The notes beneath the pieces were generated by a model, which was not told where the DNA came from, searched no databases, and saw only the letters and a list, made by a program, of their open reading frames with translations. From positions 4,032,203 to 4,096,202 of the forward strand of contig OX578283.1 in NCBI GenBank assembly GCA_951217055.1: a DNA stretch of 64,000 nucleotides, read 5' to 3'. The position numbers and the translations under genes are program-made. Within the stretch, counting starts at the first letter, position 1; the number at the start of each line of letters is the position of its first letter. This DNA comes from Gerris lacustris (lineage: Eukaryota > Arthropoda > Insecta > Hemiptera > Gerridae). This document shows positions 10,920 through 22,178 of this stretch, piece by piece.

Positions 10920-11365
10920 ATGAATAAAAGTATCAATTTAGCAATATTTAAAAAGTGCTGAGAGTTGAAATTAATCTGGGGCTATCTGCGGGCTACTATT
11001 AGCAAACCATCCAAATTTCATAAAAATCAGATGAATACTTTTAATGATATAGGTGTTAATAAACGTATGTTTGTGCGCATGTGAAAGAGAAACAAATGGT
11101 CGTAGAAGGTTGAAACTTATATGGTACCAACAATGGGCTAAAGTTTTTAAGATATGTTGGTTCGTAAAAATTGAGTGACAGACCGACAGGCACGGAACCA
11201 AAAATGTTCCTTGACGTCTGTAACGGATTTCTGTGTTGTAATTTTTGAAATCGGAGACAGAAAAAGTCTGTCTTTCTCTAATAATAGGTTTTAAAAGCAT
11301 AAAATCATTAAAGTATACGAAACAGGACACGAGGAAGCTATGTGCCACACTAATTTAATTGTCAG
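10920..11365 (-). repeat. family E repeat copy
   Basis: Homologous to 38450-38876 and to parts of 59725-60110. It ends in the inverted TTAGTGTGGCACATAGCTTC terminus. A 125-codon frame on the minus strand is open through the repeat but lacks protein features. Confidence 0.55.
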
Positions 11366-12350
11366 ACTAAAGCAGTGAATTCGCTGCTCAGCGAAAATAT
11401 ACCTTATAGACACCCTAGCACTAAAAGAATCGGATTTTAAATTCCACAACATATTATAAATTGTTGACTTTTTGTATGTATTTTATATATATTTGAATAA
11501 TTTATTTACACAGTGTTGTTGTTTCTTGGTGCCAAGATAACTAATATTATGTTTTATTATGTTTCAGGTAAGTGAGATTCTGTCAACTTAAAATTTGATC
11601 TTAACTTGTAAGTATATGTCTTAATTTTGATTAGTCATCAATAATAAGTTAGATATTATTGGATTTAAATTTAGTCTTACTGTGTAGAGGAAAAGGTTTA
11701 AACATGTATATCGAGGATAATGAAGAAAACACATGTGCAAGCAACGTTTCTTGTAACAATTCCTTTAATAAGAAAATGGTTTACCAAGAAGTGAGATTCA
11801 GTCAATTTATAATTTGATTTCAACTTCTAAGTACAGGTTGGCCGACCAGGAAATGGGATATTTTTAAAGAAGCATTGCTCGGTTATTATTCAAGTTAAAA
11901 ATAAAATATTTGTATATTTTATCAGCCAATTCCTTGCCATTTTATTTGATCATTTATTTTATTTATCTTCCAAACATTGTCGAGGGTCAGAGCCGTACAA
12001 AGGGAACTAGGTGCTTTCTCCTTCATTAGATTTCAACTTGTACGAAGGCTGGGGATCTATTTGAGTTTAGTATTGCGACATTGAATAGTCCCATGGCGTC
12101 CAATAATTAAGTGGCGTCAAAACTCTCCCTGCATTGATATCACCAGTTCACCACTTTGAACAAATGCGTCATATGGAAACGCACTAGTTTCCACGCCCCA
12201 CTCATCCGGGGTGACACTAAATTGCACATTCTGACGTTTAGTTAAGACTCACGTTTGACTATATTGGAGCATCTATGGAGGTCATATTGAAGAATAATTT
12301 AAACTGTCTCTCTACGAATATTCAAAATCTTAATTAATCAAAGAAGCTTT
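11366..12350. other. no gene seen; duplicated sequence
   Basis: Matched at about 39697-40700. No coding evidence. The second copy has a 66-bp palindrome inserted at the position equivalent to 12220. Confidence 0.5.
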
Positions 12351-12354
12351 CAGC

Positions 12355-12472
12355 CATCATCATAACGGCATCATCATAACGACATCATCATAACGGCATC
12401 ATCATAACGACATCATCATGACTCCATCACCATAACGCCATCATGTAACGCCATCATCATAACGCCATCATA
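12355..12472. repeat. CATCATCATAACG tandem array
   Basis: Units of about 15 bp in which GGCAT and GACAT variants alternate. The array in the second block is at 40702-40820. Confidence 0.85.
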
Positions 12473-12539
12473 GTCCAGGAGATAGCGTGCAAAAAAGTGT
12501 CTGACTAACATCAAGCTAGAATTTTGTATTCAAGTCAAT

Positions 12540-12972
12540 CTTTTAGCGCCTTTTAAGAATATGTGACATAGCTTGGCAATAGGCGTTTGAAAAAAACAAA
12601 CCGGCGGAGAGCGGCCATGTCTCACCAATTATGGTGGACAATGTGATTTTCATGATCCTGAGTACAGAATTAGTTAGTAGACAGAAAATCAAGTTGATGT
12701 TTGTTTGTCCCTTGATAGGTGACCACGTTGATTTTTTAGTAATATTTGAATAACTAATCTATCAAGTGTGAAAATAACATCAACTTTATTTTTGGTCTAC
12801 TAACTAATTCTGTACTCAGGATCATGAAAATCACATTGTCCCCCATAATTGGTGGTGCGTGGCCGCTCTCAACCGGATTTTATTTTAAATGCCTATTATG
12901 CCAAGCTATGTCCCACAGATGAACGTAGCCGACCACAAATTCTTAAAAGGCGCCAAAAAAGGTTAGTATTAA
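12540..12972. mobile_element. large foldback element
   Basis: Arms of about 200 bp (12541-12740 and 12745-12972) are inverted copies; both contain TTCATGATCCTGAGTACAG. A diverged partial copy lies at 40890-41255. An outer end like TCAGGAGATAG with an adjacent GCAAAAA run is seen at 12476 and at 41230-41250. Non-coding, with strong cruciform potential. Confidence 0.6.
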
Positions 12973-13015
12973 GAGGTTAAAAAATATGGTTAGCGTTCTA
13001 GGGTAGTACTATATA

Positions 13016-13946
13016 CAGGGTGGCCACGATAAACTGGCTCACCCTGTTATCTCTTTTATTTTTGAAGATAGAGAAAAAATGTAAATGGTAACTCACCTTG
13101 GATTTTCACGTAGTTTTATAATATGATTTCCAAAAATATTTTTATCTCATAGTTTCGGTAGTGTCTCTCTCAACTTTGTGATCTTAAATGGTAACCTATA
13201 TTTTTTATATTTTTATCTTAAATTTGATTGCTTTAGATAAAAATGAGCTTTGAATCAACAAAATCGGTTGAGAATTGACAGAGATATTTAGTTTTCAATA
13301 TAACAAAAATGCTATTTTAGTATGTATAGGACTGAAACAAAAAAATTGCAAATTAAACGAAATGATCTTAATTCTGTTTATTTCACTTATTTAGGTTAGT
13401 TGAATGCATTTACTGATCAAAAGTCAAACCTTACTTCCATTCCTTTTCGAAACTGTAGAGTAAAGGAAGGTGGTCGACACACTGGTGGTCGATCAAAAGA
13501 GGTCCATAATAACGATGTTCCTGAATGGAATGGATAAAAGGTTTGATTTTTGATCAGTAAATGCATTCAACTAACCTTATTAAGTGGAAAACAAAGGGAA
13601 ATAAACAGAATTAAGATAAGTTTTTTTTAATTAAGTATTTCACTGACTTAGATAGCATTTTTGTTATATTGAAAACTGAATATCTCTGTCAATTCTCAAC
13701 CGATTTTGGTGATTCAAGGCTCATTTTTCTTCAAAAGCAATCTAATTTTAGAAAAAAATATAGGTTACCGTTTAAGATTACAAAGTTGAGAGAGATAACG
13801 CCGAAACTATGATAGAAAAATATTTTAGGAAATCATAATATTATAAAACTACGCGAATATCCAAGGTGAGTTACCATTTACACTTTTTCTCTATCTTCAA
13901 AAATAAAAGAGATAACTGGGTGAGCCAGTTTATCGTGGCCACCCTG
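13016..13946. mobile_element. long-TIR DNA element, CAGGGTGGCCACG type
   Basis: Ends CAGGGTGGCCACGATAAACT and its inverse are flanked by TATA on both sides (13012-13015 and 13947-13950). The inverted arms extend for several hundred bases with about 10-15% mismatch, leaving a short centre near 13330-13640. No transposase ORF. TA-rich target and the CAGGGTGG start suggest a Tc1/mariner-like non-autonomous element. Confidence 0.7.
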
Positions 13947-14056
13947 TATAATGTACACATAAAAGAAAATACAATTAAGAGAGAGAAAATGCAAATAATA
14001 ATTTCAAAATTTTAATAATTAAAATAATATAAACTTCCAAATTACAATCGTCACTA

Positions 14057-14164
14057 TTATTGTCGAATACGCTCTTCATCATAATCGAAATCTGAATCGG
14101 TCATTTCCTTCATCAAGCGATAAATGTCGTTTGGATCATTGTTTTTTTTTTTTTTTTTCTCCAT
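14057..14164 (-). pseudogene. 35-aa ORF, possible piggyBac-like transposase N-terminal stub
   Basis: ATG at 14164 opens a frame reading MEKKKKKNNDPNDIYR and then an acidic stretch DSDFDYDEER before a stop. The lysine run comes from an A-tract of 17. Acidic N-termini of this kind are seen in piggyBac transposases. A piggyBac-like terminus (GGTTAGCGTTCTAGGG) lies downstream at 14652-14667. Either fact alone is weak, and the ORF may be chance. Confidence 0.3.
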
Positions 14165-14525
14165 TATTTGACTTTATTCATATTCTATTAACATTTCATG
14201 ATTTAGACATATAAAGACAAACATTTTAAATTTATACTTATAAATAAATAAATTACAATTATATTACTTTTAATTTGTAATATAATTATTAAATTACAAG
14301 TAATATAATACCTAATTTATTAGATTTCTAATGGCCAAATAAACAATAACACTTATTAGATTAGTCTGTTAATACTATTCTGCGTCAAAATGACCTACAA
14401 ATAATTTACGTGTAATACTAAGCAGGAGTCAAAATGACTCCGTGACTACAGAAAAACAAACGATATGTCCTCTTTAGAATCTGAATGTGAAACTGATAGA
14501 AGTGTAGAAGGGTCATTCAAGGGTG

Positions 14526-14556
14526 GGAGATAGCATAGCTTAGCTATGCTATCTCC
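14526..14556. repeat. 14-bp perfect hairpin
   Basis: GGAGATAGCATAGC, a 3-nt centre TTA, then the exact inverse. It lies inside the piggyBac-like remnant. Confidence 0.95.
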
Positions 14557-14651
14557 TGGAGTTCTAGCTATTCTATCTGATGTGGGAGTTCTGTGTTTTA
14601 CAGACATGGTGCATTCGTAGTTAAAAAAAAATGGGAGTAATTTTGACTCCA

Positions 14652-14667
14652 GGTTAGCGTTCTAGGG
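14652..14667 (-). repeat. piggyBac-like terminal sequence
   Basis: On the minus strand it reads CCCTAGAACGCTAACC followed by GGAGTCAAAATTACTCC, the layout of piggyBac terminal and subterminal repeats. The flank is TTGT rather than TTAA. A second such end is at 12993-13008. Confidence 0.45.
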
Positions 14668-15065
14668 TTGTCAGGATATTTTAAGTGTTGCACGAGTTTC
14701 TGAAATTCAACCGTAGAATTTGATTTGTGCTGCATTTGCAATGCCTGATCCTCTATCACCTCTTATAACTCAAATATCTTAGCCAATTTTTCAACAAGTA
14801 TTATTTCAGAAGTTAGAAATCTATCTTCAATAATATTTCAAATCAATTGATTTAAAAAATATACAAATGTAGATTTCGAACTTTTTAAATTTTCAAAACT
14901 ATAAAGGATATCAATTTTGAATGGAAACCACATTTTACTCAACGAAGAGCAGCCTTCGACCAGATATAAAAATCAATTTTTAGGAGACAAAAACAAAAAC
15001 AAAAACAAAACAAAAAAAATCTAAAATAAATAAAACAGAGAAGAAAGGCAACAGGTAATTTCAGT

Positions 15066-15188
<123 letters not shown>

Positions 15189-15740
15189 ACTGATGTTCTG
15201 TAAGGGTAGACATGTTCACTATATGAAAATTGAAGAGAAAATGGGAGTGAATTTAATAATATTTGTTTACAGCGAATGTCCTGTAGTTACTAGTATAGCC
15301 CCCCCCCCCCCCCGGTGGGATTTACACGGTGGGATTATTTATAATTTCTCTCTTCGATTTACCTCGTCGAGAATTTACTTTTCCACCAGCCTGAATAATG
15401 AATGCGTGGAATAATTCAACACTCACACAATAAACAATATGTTTAATTAATTTCCACTGAATACATTTTATTTTGAAAACAAACATTTCCACTGACTCTT
15501 AGCACTAAACTTTCCTTCATATAACAATTACTCTTTGTCCACTGTTTTTCATTAGATGATTAATAACTAGTTTTCCGTTGTCATGTATAATTATTATTGA
15601 ATATTTTATTTATATTTTAACATAAAAGCAATTCTTGCACCATAAACATCAATTAGCTAGCTTGTATGTGTTGGTAGTACATATAAAAATTACAAGATAA
15701 AAATAACTTTTTGTGATGAACTTTCTTTAGTGTTGTTTTA

Positions 15741-16185
15741 CTTTTCTCTTTCATTTTTTTCTAGTTTTCTTTCTCTTTATTGTTGTTTTACTTTTTCTCT
15801 TTTTTTATTACTTGTTCTGTTTCTCTTTATTGTTGTTTTACATTTTCTCTTTCTTTATTACTTGTTCTGTTTCTCTATATTGTTGTTTTACTTTTTCTCT
15901 TTCTTTATTACTTGTTCTGTTTCTCTTTATTGTTGTTTTACTTTTTCTCTTTCTTTATTACTTGTTCTGTTTCTCTTTATTGTTGTTTTACTTTTTCTCT
16001 TTCTTTATTACTTGTTCTGTTTCTCTTTATTGTTGTTTTACTTTTTCTCTTTCTTTATTACTTGTTCTGTTTCTCTTTATTGTTGTTTTACTTTTTCTCT
16101 TTCTTTATTACTTGTTCTGTTTTTCTTTATTGTTGTTTTACATTTTCTCTTTATTTTACTTGTTCTCTTGCCTCTTTGTATTTGT
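15741..16185 (+). repeat. 50-bp tandem array, 8 units
   Basis: The unit contains TTATTACTTGTTCTGTTTCT and ends TGTTGTTTTA. Because 50 is not a multiple of 3 and no unit holds a stop in any frame, all three plus-strand frames stay open for 128-153 codons. The frames encode only F/L/S/C/V-rich sequence and are artefacts of the repeat. The matching array at 61705-62249 has 10 units. Confidence 0.95.
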
Positions 16186-16461
16186 TTTTAATAGATAAGT
16201 TTGTTGGAGGTGTTTAGTTATTTCGTTACCTGATTAAGATTTAATTAATTTCCAAGTAAATTGTAAACGACTTCAATCAAACTGTAAATTTGACATATTC
16301 ATTGTTATGACGTCATACGTGGTATCAGAAAAATAATCGATAAGAGTTTTGATGTCAAAAGACTTTGAAATATTTTCTCACATTTAGCTGAAAGTTAGCA
16401 ACTGGTTTACCATAAAAGGTAGAAACTTATTTTAATTATCATTGAGAAATAGTTATTTATG

Positions 16462-17000
16462 CACCTAGGGAGTAAAGTAAGCCATTATTTGTTGAGCGAA
16501 GAAGTTGGTTCTTGAGGTGAAGCCGAAGAAACCATGGTCCCTAAGTCCCGAGGCGAAACCGAGGGAATTATACTTTTTAAAATAACGCTAATTAGCTCTC
16601 GAGGCGCAGATAAAGGAGATAATTATCGCAAGGGGAATAAAAGCACTTTATTCTCGAGGTACATACAATATTTTATCTCCAGTAGAGAGAAAATTCACAT
16701 TTTCATCCATTGCACAGTTTTTATTTATAATTTTAATAAATAACATTAATTGTTAGCATATTTAGTAGCAGATATAAGAGATTCAATATTAAAAGCAAAT
16801 AAGAATTGGAATTAAATTCAAATAGAAAGTAATTTAGATGCAGGTTATAAACAAGGTCGAAAAAGCAGTGTCGCCAACTTGATTTCAACAACTTCATTAC
16901 ATTATCCATTTATTCTCTACTATTTATAAAATAATTAAGTTGGCAATCCTTCTTTTTCTCCCTACTTTTTGAGTTCAGGGAAGAAAAGACTTACTTAAGT
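16462..17000 (+). mobile_element. family C copy: hairpin module plus body
   Basis: Hairpin module 16462-16672 with inverted ends GGGAGTAAAGTAAGCCATTA and its counterpart near 16630-16655, then the AT-rich body with TCCATTGCACAG. A 69-codon frame through the module is not coding. Confidence 0.65.
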
Positions 17001-17511
17001 CCCTCTAAACTAATCCAACTTGATCAGTAAAGTTGTAAGTTTTTACTTGTTGGGTATGGACATTTCATCCAGTGTTTTGAGTTAAGAAGAAAATGTTTTG
17101 CATCCTTGATAATATAAATGTTTATAGAAGGTCAAGTATCAATATAACTTCTGTCTGGGTAAAAGATATAAAGAAATATATCTTGACTTGAAATCTTATT
17201 ATTGTCTCTTTTATTTCACTATAAAATTTGGTTTTATATTGAAATAATACCTCTCTGCCTTCCCTTTACCTTCTAAACAAGAGATGGAATGTAAATTATA
17301 TTTGTATAAATACGCACTAAGTTAAAAACCCGATTCCATCGCATTAGGTATATTTGATATGTAAAAAGGCAATATGAATATACAACATATATACCTACTT
17401 CTTTACATGATGCTGTAAACATATGTTTACATACACATATTCACATGTTTTTATCTTATTGCTTTTTCAGTTTTTCCAAATAATAAAATAGATGGAAATC
17501 GTGTAAAACAT
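17001..17511. other. no gene seen
   Basis: AT-rich, matched at 63090-63601. No motif recognised. Confidence 0.5.
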
Positions 17512-18090
17512 TTTATCTACGATTGATACGAAATATAAACATTATATCTCTGTTTAGATGCGTAGAAAGTGATTATTTACGTACTTGTATTCATTGCGCA
17601 TGCGCGTCTCATAGTTCTGAAGAATTCCTCTTCTTTACCACGCTAGCGCGGTAAAGAAAAGGAATTCTTCAGCTTTACACACGATTAGCGAGTTTGTTTA
17701 CATTTAACAAAACTAATTTGCTGTTCTTTTATTAAAGTAACTGTTTATATCGAGTTTCTAGTGAAAAACAATGAGTGAATCAAGTGGCTTTGACGAAAAT
17801 GTGGAGAATAATACTCCTCCCGAAATAATTAATTCGGCAAAAAATACAACTCAAGAATTAATGCCATCTTTATCAAGAGAGAGATACGAACTTACATACA
17901 GCAAGTTTATTTTTTTCTATATTTATTATTTAAATCTAACAACCGTAGATAAAGTACGGTACGCAACTCGTGCGAAAACGGCATTTTGCATTGCTCGTGT
18001 GGTTTTACTACCCTCGCTATCGTTCGGGTGCAAACTCCACGCTCGCATGCAAAATGCTACTTTCCGCACTCGACGCGTAATGTACTATTA
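17512..18090 (+). mobile_element. G element, copy 2 (best preserved)
   Basis: Left end TTTATCTACGATTG at 17512; 56-bp palindrome 17617-17672; ATG 17771; an inverted match to the left end at about 17940-17953, differing at one base; 3' hairpin 17954-18085, whose arms each carry GGCATTTTGCATTGC-like sequence; end at GTACTATTA. All six copies share this order, so it is an element and not a chance arrangement. The parent, with a full ORF, is not in the window. Confidence 0.7.
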
Positions 18091-18130
18091 CCTGACTTTT
18101 ATGTATGAGACTTCCTTTAACACGATATAA
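17771..18130 (+). CDS. G element ORF; N-terminus resembling tyrosine-recombinase-type proteins
   Basis: The 119-codon frame starts MSESSGFDENVENNTPPE and continues to MPSLSRERYELTYSKF at about residues 31-46. The pattern S-R-x-R-Y-E-x-x-Y-x-x-F is what I associate with the start of the core-binding domain of Crypton-like and related recombinase-like proteins of animals. After residue 46 the frame enters the element's 3' inverted repeat and hairpin, and the rest is probably not protein-derived. No catalytic R-H-R-Y residues are present. Copies 1, 3 and 6 have early stops after about 28 or 29 codons; the minus-strand copy at 26120-26694 keeps the frame open. Best read as the first exon or 5' stub of a lost parent gene. 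Family assignment is tentative. Confidence 0.35.
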   Translation: MSESSGFDENVENNTPPEIINSAKNTTQELMPSLSRERYELTYSKFIFFYIYYLNLTTVDKVRYATRAKTAFCIARVVLLPSLSFGCKLHARMQNATFRTRRVMYYYLTFMYETSFNTI

Positions 18131-18390
18131 ATATTATATAATAATATGGTTTTAACTTATTCTTTACTAATAAACTAATAAATGAAATTTCGATGATTTT
18201 AAGAAGAAATATGTAAATGATTACTAATCAGGCCTACACCACCAGTGCAAACACGACATGATTTTTGCTTACTCTCGGTAAGCTCGGAAGCATGTCGTGA
18301 AATATTTTAATTCTGAATAAAGAAAATATTGTATGTCTTGGACTTCAAAAACTCCTCGACAGAAATCCGTTTCAGACATCACGGATAATT

Positions 18391-19082
18391 AGGGTCCGTA
18401 GGCAAAACCAAGGACCCTTATATCTTCCTGCGTGTGTCTGTCCCTCCGTCCTGTCGCCTACTCTCACGGCTACACCTTTCTTCCGATCACTTTGAAATTT
18501 GGCATGTATGTGTCTTGTACCTACCCACATATATTAAAAATATAGCGACTTAAAAAAATATTTTTAAAAAAGAATTAGAGTAATAAAACTTAAGGGTTAA
18601 ATTTTTTTTTTTTTTTTTTTTCGACACCGTGAGGGGTATCATATGAAAGGGTACGTCGAGCTGATTACAAAAATATATAATTCTTTGGATATAACTTTGA
18701 TAGGGCGAGCATAAGCAAGTTTGAAGTGGGTGTGAAACGTGTCCCCCCCCCCCTCTATCTCGCTTATGTGAAGTGCAAAAAATCTGAAAAAGTTCCTGAA
18801 CATTCTTCGACCAAAAGTAAAGATACCACTTTTTGGAAATTTCGAAAAAAATATTATTTTATTTTTTATTGACTAAACACGTTTTTTTATAACTATGGTC
18901 TTTTCGATGTATTTATATGGTTGTAGTCCGGTTCAGTGGCAAAAAAATACTTTATCAGAAGTTTGTTTATGTGTTTTGAGAATATCAGACCCATAGAATA
19001 GTTCAAAGTAAGCTTATTAGCATTTTAAAAAACACCATCAATAGAGTACTACTTAAACTATATAGTGTGGCCTACGGACCCT
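18391..19082. mobile_element. hairpin-ended element, subfamily AGGGTCCGTAGGC
   Basis: 13-bp inverted ends AGGGTCCGTAGGC (18391-18403) and GCCTACGGACCCT (19070-19082). The left end also folds locally: AGGGTCC (18391-18397) with GGACCCT (18412-18418). Inside are TGTCTGTCCCTCCGTCCTG, a T-tract and GGGGTATCATATGAAAGG, parallel to the elements at 6375 and 54610. No target duplication and no ORF recognised. Confidence 0.6.
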
Positions 19083-19552
19083 CGCTGTGTGCTGACTAGC
19101 ACACACTTAACCTGTTTATTTTTCTTTCTGTGTCTGTCCATCGGGCTGTCACTTGATGTTTGCGAACCGTCATATCTTAAAAATTTCTGCTTAATTGATA
19201 CTTTAATTCATGCAAACAAAAATTTTCATTAATAAAAACGGGGGAAACAAGCAAGGTTTTGTTTCCTCTACAGAACTCCCGTAAGCTCCGTAAATTCTAT
19301 CCGAAAATGGGAATAATGTTTTTTTATCTAAACATTTTTTTTATTATTAAAAGATTTGGCCTTTATTAAGGTTATAAAAAAATAATAGCTTGATACCTTT
19401 TTAATTAGCTATATTTCACGGAAACCACATGTTTTGGTTCTCCAAGTTCCAGGCTCATAACAATCATATCATTCAGTTACAAGAGTCAACAATTTAAAAT
19501 ATAAGCCATACTTATTTTTTGAATTTAGTCGATAACACAACCACAACTACAA
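19083..19552. other. no gene seen
   Basis: AT-rich; the first 60 bases resemble family E (CTGTGTCTGTCCATCGGGC). Nothing else recognised. Confidence 0.45.
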
Positions 19553-19556
19553 TATA

Positions 19557-20589
19557 CAGGGAGGTCCAAAAGTCTCCCCCCCCCCCTCTTAACTTTTGAA
19601 CGGTTTGAGATAAATTAATGAAACTTGGGGGATCTCTACCATGCAAAGGGAAGTTTGTTTTCATGCAATCATCCACTAGGGGCAACCACCCACTTTGCCC
19701 CTAGGCCACCCAACTTCTAAATTTCAAATTGGAGTGTATATGTTTGATAGCATATTTGGATTCTACAGTGAAAAATAATAAACTTTTACTTGAAACTTTT
19801 TTTCTTTTTTCAATATTTTGCCCCCTATAGGGGGGCAAAGATAGCAAAATAACCCTTACCATCTATCATACGGTGAAAAATCTAAACGGTTAGAGATAAA
19901 TTAATGAAACTTAGGGGATCCGTAACCGGAAGTTAGTTTTCATGCAATCGCGCAGTAGCGGCAAACTCCCATTTTGCCCCAGACCACATCAAAATTTTAA
20001 CCTAAAATGTATATTTTTGATAGCAGATTTAGATTCTACGGCAAAAAATAAAAATATTTTACTTCTAACGTTTTTTTCCATCTCCAATATTTTGCCCCCT
20101 ACAGGGGGGCAATGGTATAAAAAGGATTTTGCCCCAGCGCCTGGGGGCAAAATGGTGGTTGCCCCTAGTACGTGAGTGGATGATTACACATTTCCCTTTA
20201 CATGGTACAGATCCCCCAAGTTGCATTACTTTATTTCAAACCGATTAGATTTTATAACGATCTAAGTGTAATTTTTTTTACTATTTCGGAAGGGTTATTT
20301 TGCTATCTTTGCCACCCTATAGGGGGCAAAATATTGGAGATAAAAAAAAAGTTTCAAGTAAAAGTTTATTATTTTTCACCGTAGAATCCAATTCTGCTAT
20401 CAGAAATATACACTCCAATTTGAAATTTTGAAGTTGGGTGGCCTGGGGGCAAAGTGGGTGGTTGCCTCTAGTGGGTGATTGCATGAAAACAAACTTCCCT
20501 TTGCATGGTAGAGATCCCTCAAGTTTCATTAATTTATCTCAAACCGTTCAAAAGTTAATAGGGGGGGGGGGGACTTTTGGACCACCCTG
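19557..20589. mobile_element. complete long-TIR element, CAGGGTGGTCC type
   Basis: 1,033 bp bounded by CAGGGAGGTCCAAAAGTC and GACTTTTGGACCACCCTG, with TATA on both sides (19553-19556, 20590-20593). Arms of about 430 bp are inverted copies: GGGATCTCTACCATGC near 19630 recurs inverted near 20505. Several TTTTGCCCCCTATAGGGG-type internal palindromes are present. No transposase. Truncated copies at 3848 and 32346. Confidence 0.7.
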
Positions 20590-20825
20590 TATAACAATTA
20601 ACATGTAACTGCAACATTTTTACAATAAATATTTTAACATGGAACATGCTTTAGCCTTGACCTAACTACCAAAAAGTGTCACGTTTTAGGGGAACGCGGA
20701 TGTGTGACGCGGAAGAGTTGAGGAGAAGATGATTTTTAAGTACAATCAAGCCGTTTCTAGGGAAATGAAACATCTTTAGTTTTCAACGCAGAAAAATCGT
20801 TCTCCATTAGTCGGAAAGCTCTCGA

Positions 20826-21178
20826 TATCTTACGTTCTAACGTAACGATTTTAATAAAACTTCAGGTACATCGCTTAAAGTACAATTGAAACAAGTATGT
20901 AAAATTTCAACTTGATACAAGCAGTAGTATTTGAGTAATGAAGTGATACATTTATAATATTAGTTTAAAAGCTATTACGGGTGGTTAAGATTCTTATAGT
21001 CGTGTTGTGTGTAAATTTGTTTAGGAAGTAGAGCTTTGTACCGAGTACCCCCACTCTTCCCCTCACTACCCTCTTCCACTTATCTTCAACTATGACATTC
21101 ATCATGATTAACAAATTTCAATATTCAGTAATTTATTGCAATACGCTCGCTTCAATGATAGAGCCACGCGATGCCTAG
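20826..21178 (+). mobile_element. Helitron-like element, type A, 5'-truncated
   Basis: Homology to 35878-36198 starts at GATATCTTACGTTCTAACG. It ends GCCTAG before TATA, as in the other copies. Confidence 0.5.
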
Positions 21179-21630
21179 TATAAATCTACATTTAGAAATA
21201 AGTTTCTTTATATGCCTTAATTATAAATAAAAGTTTTTTATTCGCTTCATTTGAGTCTTCAATTTTAATTAAATACTAATTAAAACTACAGGAATATTTC
21301 AGGGAACTACATTATGGCAGTTAGTATACAAGTGTTTCTATTGAGGTATGAGGGAAATTGTCGAGTGTTGTTCTAGAGAATTATGTTTAGAATTTCAGAT
21401 ATTTAATGGAATTTCATTTGATAAGAAGTAGACTGGGTTAAGTTTCTAAGTTTAAATACTTCTCTGCTTTAGACATCCCCTGTCGACAACTTTAACTAGT
21501 AGGTCTTACAAGCTTAACTTGAATAAATATTAAGTACCCTTTAAAGATTGTTGTCAAGTACTGATTCAAGTGCAAGCTCTAGTAAAACCTCCCTCCAGAT
21601 TGCACAATACAAACTGAGCAACAAGCAGAG
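21179..21630. other. no gene seen
   Basis: AT-rich, no recognised repeat or frame. Confidence 0.5.
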
Positions 21631-21785
21631 GGGTGAGAGGTGGTTAGAGGTGGTTAGAGGTAGTTAGAGGTGGTTAGAGGTGGTAAGAGATGGTTTGAGG
21701 GGGTTAGAGGTGGTTAGAGGTGGTTAGAGGTGGTAAGAGGTGGTTTGAGGGGTTTAGAGGTGGTTAGAGGTGGTTAGAGGTGCGC
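21631..21785. repeat. 10-bp tandem array with 50-bp higher-order pattern
   Basis: About 15 units of GGTGGTTAGA. Variant units (GGTAAGAG, GGTTTGAG, GGGTTAGAG) recur in the same order every five units, so blocks of 50 bp were copied together. Confidence 0.9.
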
Positions 21786-22123
21786 ATGGCAATGTCTGAG
21801 GTGCGCACGCGCATCTCTGACGTGCTCTCGGGGCATGTACTGAGGACGTGTTACAGATAGCATTAACAATATGAAATAATAGTATAATATTCAACAATAT
21901 TATTGATTTATTTTTGGTGTAAACTGTATCTATTATTTGTTCAATATGGTATGATATCTGTACATTCAAATATTATGCTTTTTCATCCGGTCTGTTTGAA
22001 GTAATTTTATTTATATAATTGATTCTATTAAAAAAAAAAAATCGGAAAATAAATAATAAAGCAATTAAAGCCAACTTACCTTAATCAAGTAAATACTCTA
22101 GTTAATTAGAATTGTTTCTTTAT

Positions 22124-22178
<55 letters not shown>

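Larger units (their letters stand above)
2952..12972 (+). repeat. long duplicated block, copy A1
   Basis: This block is nearly identical and collinear with 31403-41112, in direct orientation. Copy-specific differences are mostly insertions: A1 alone has the G element at 4772-5352 and the helentron-like element at 9990-10894. B1 alone has the Helitron-like element, the RTE LINE, a poly-T run and a 66-bp palindrome. The other copy starts at an assembly gap, so an allelic haplotig is as likely as a true segmental duplication. Confidence 0.9.

Noticed and set aside
10971..11348. Minus-strand frame of 125 codons
   Set aside because: Lies in a dispersed non-coding repeat; the copy at 38661-38861 is broken, and there is no family motif.
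15730..16217. Three overlapping frames of 128-153 codons
   Set aside because: All are readings of the stop-free 50-bp repeat in three frames; composition is F/L/S/C/V only. The same applies at 61694-62272.
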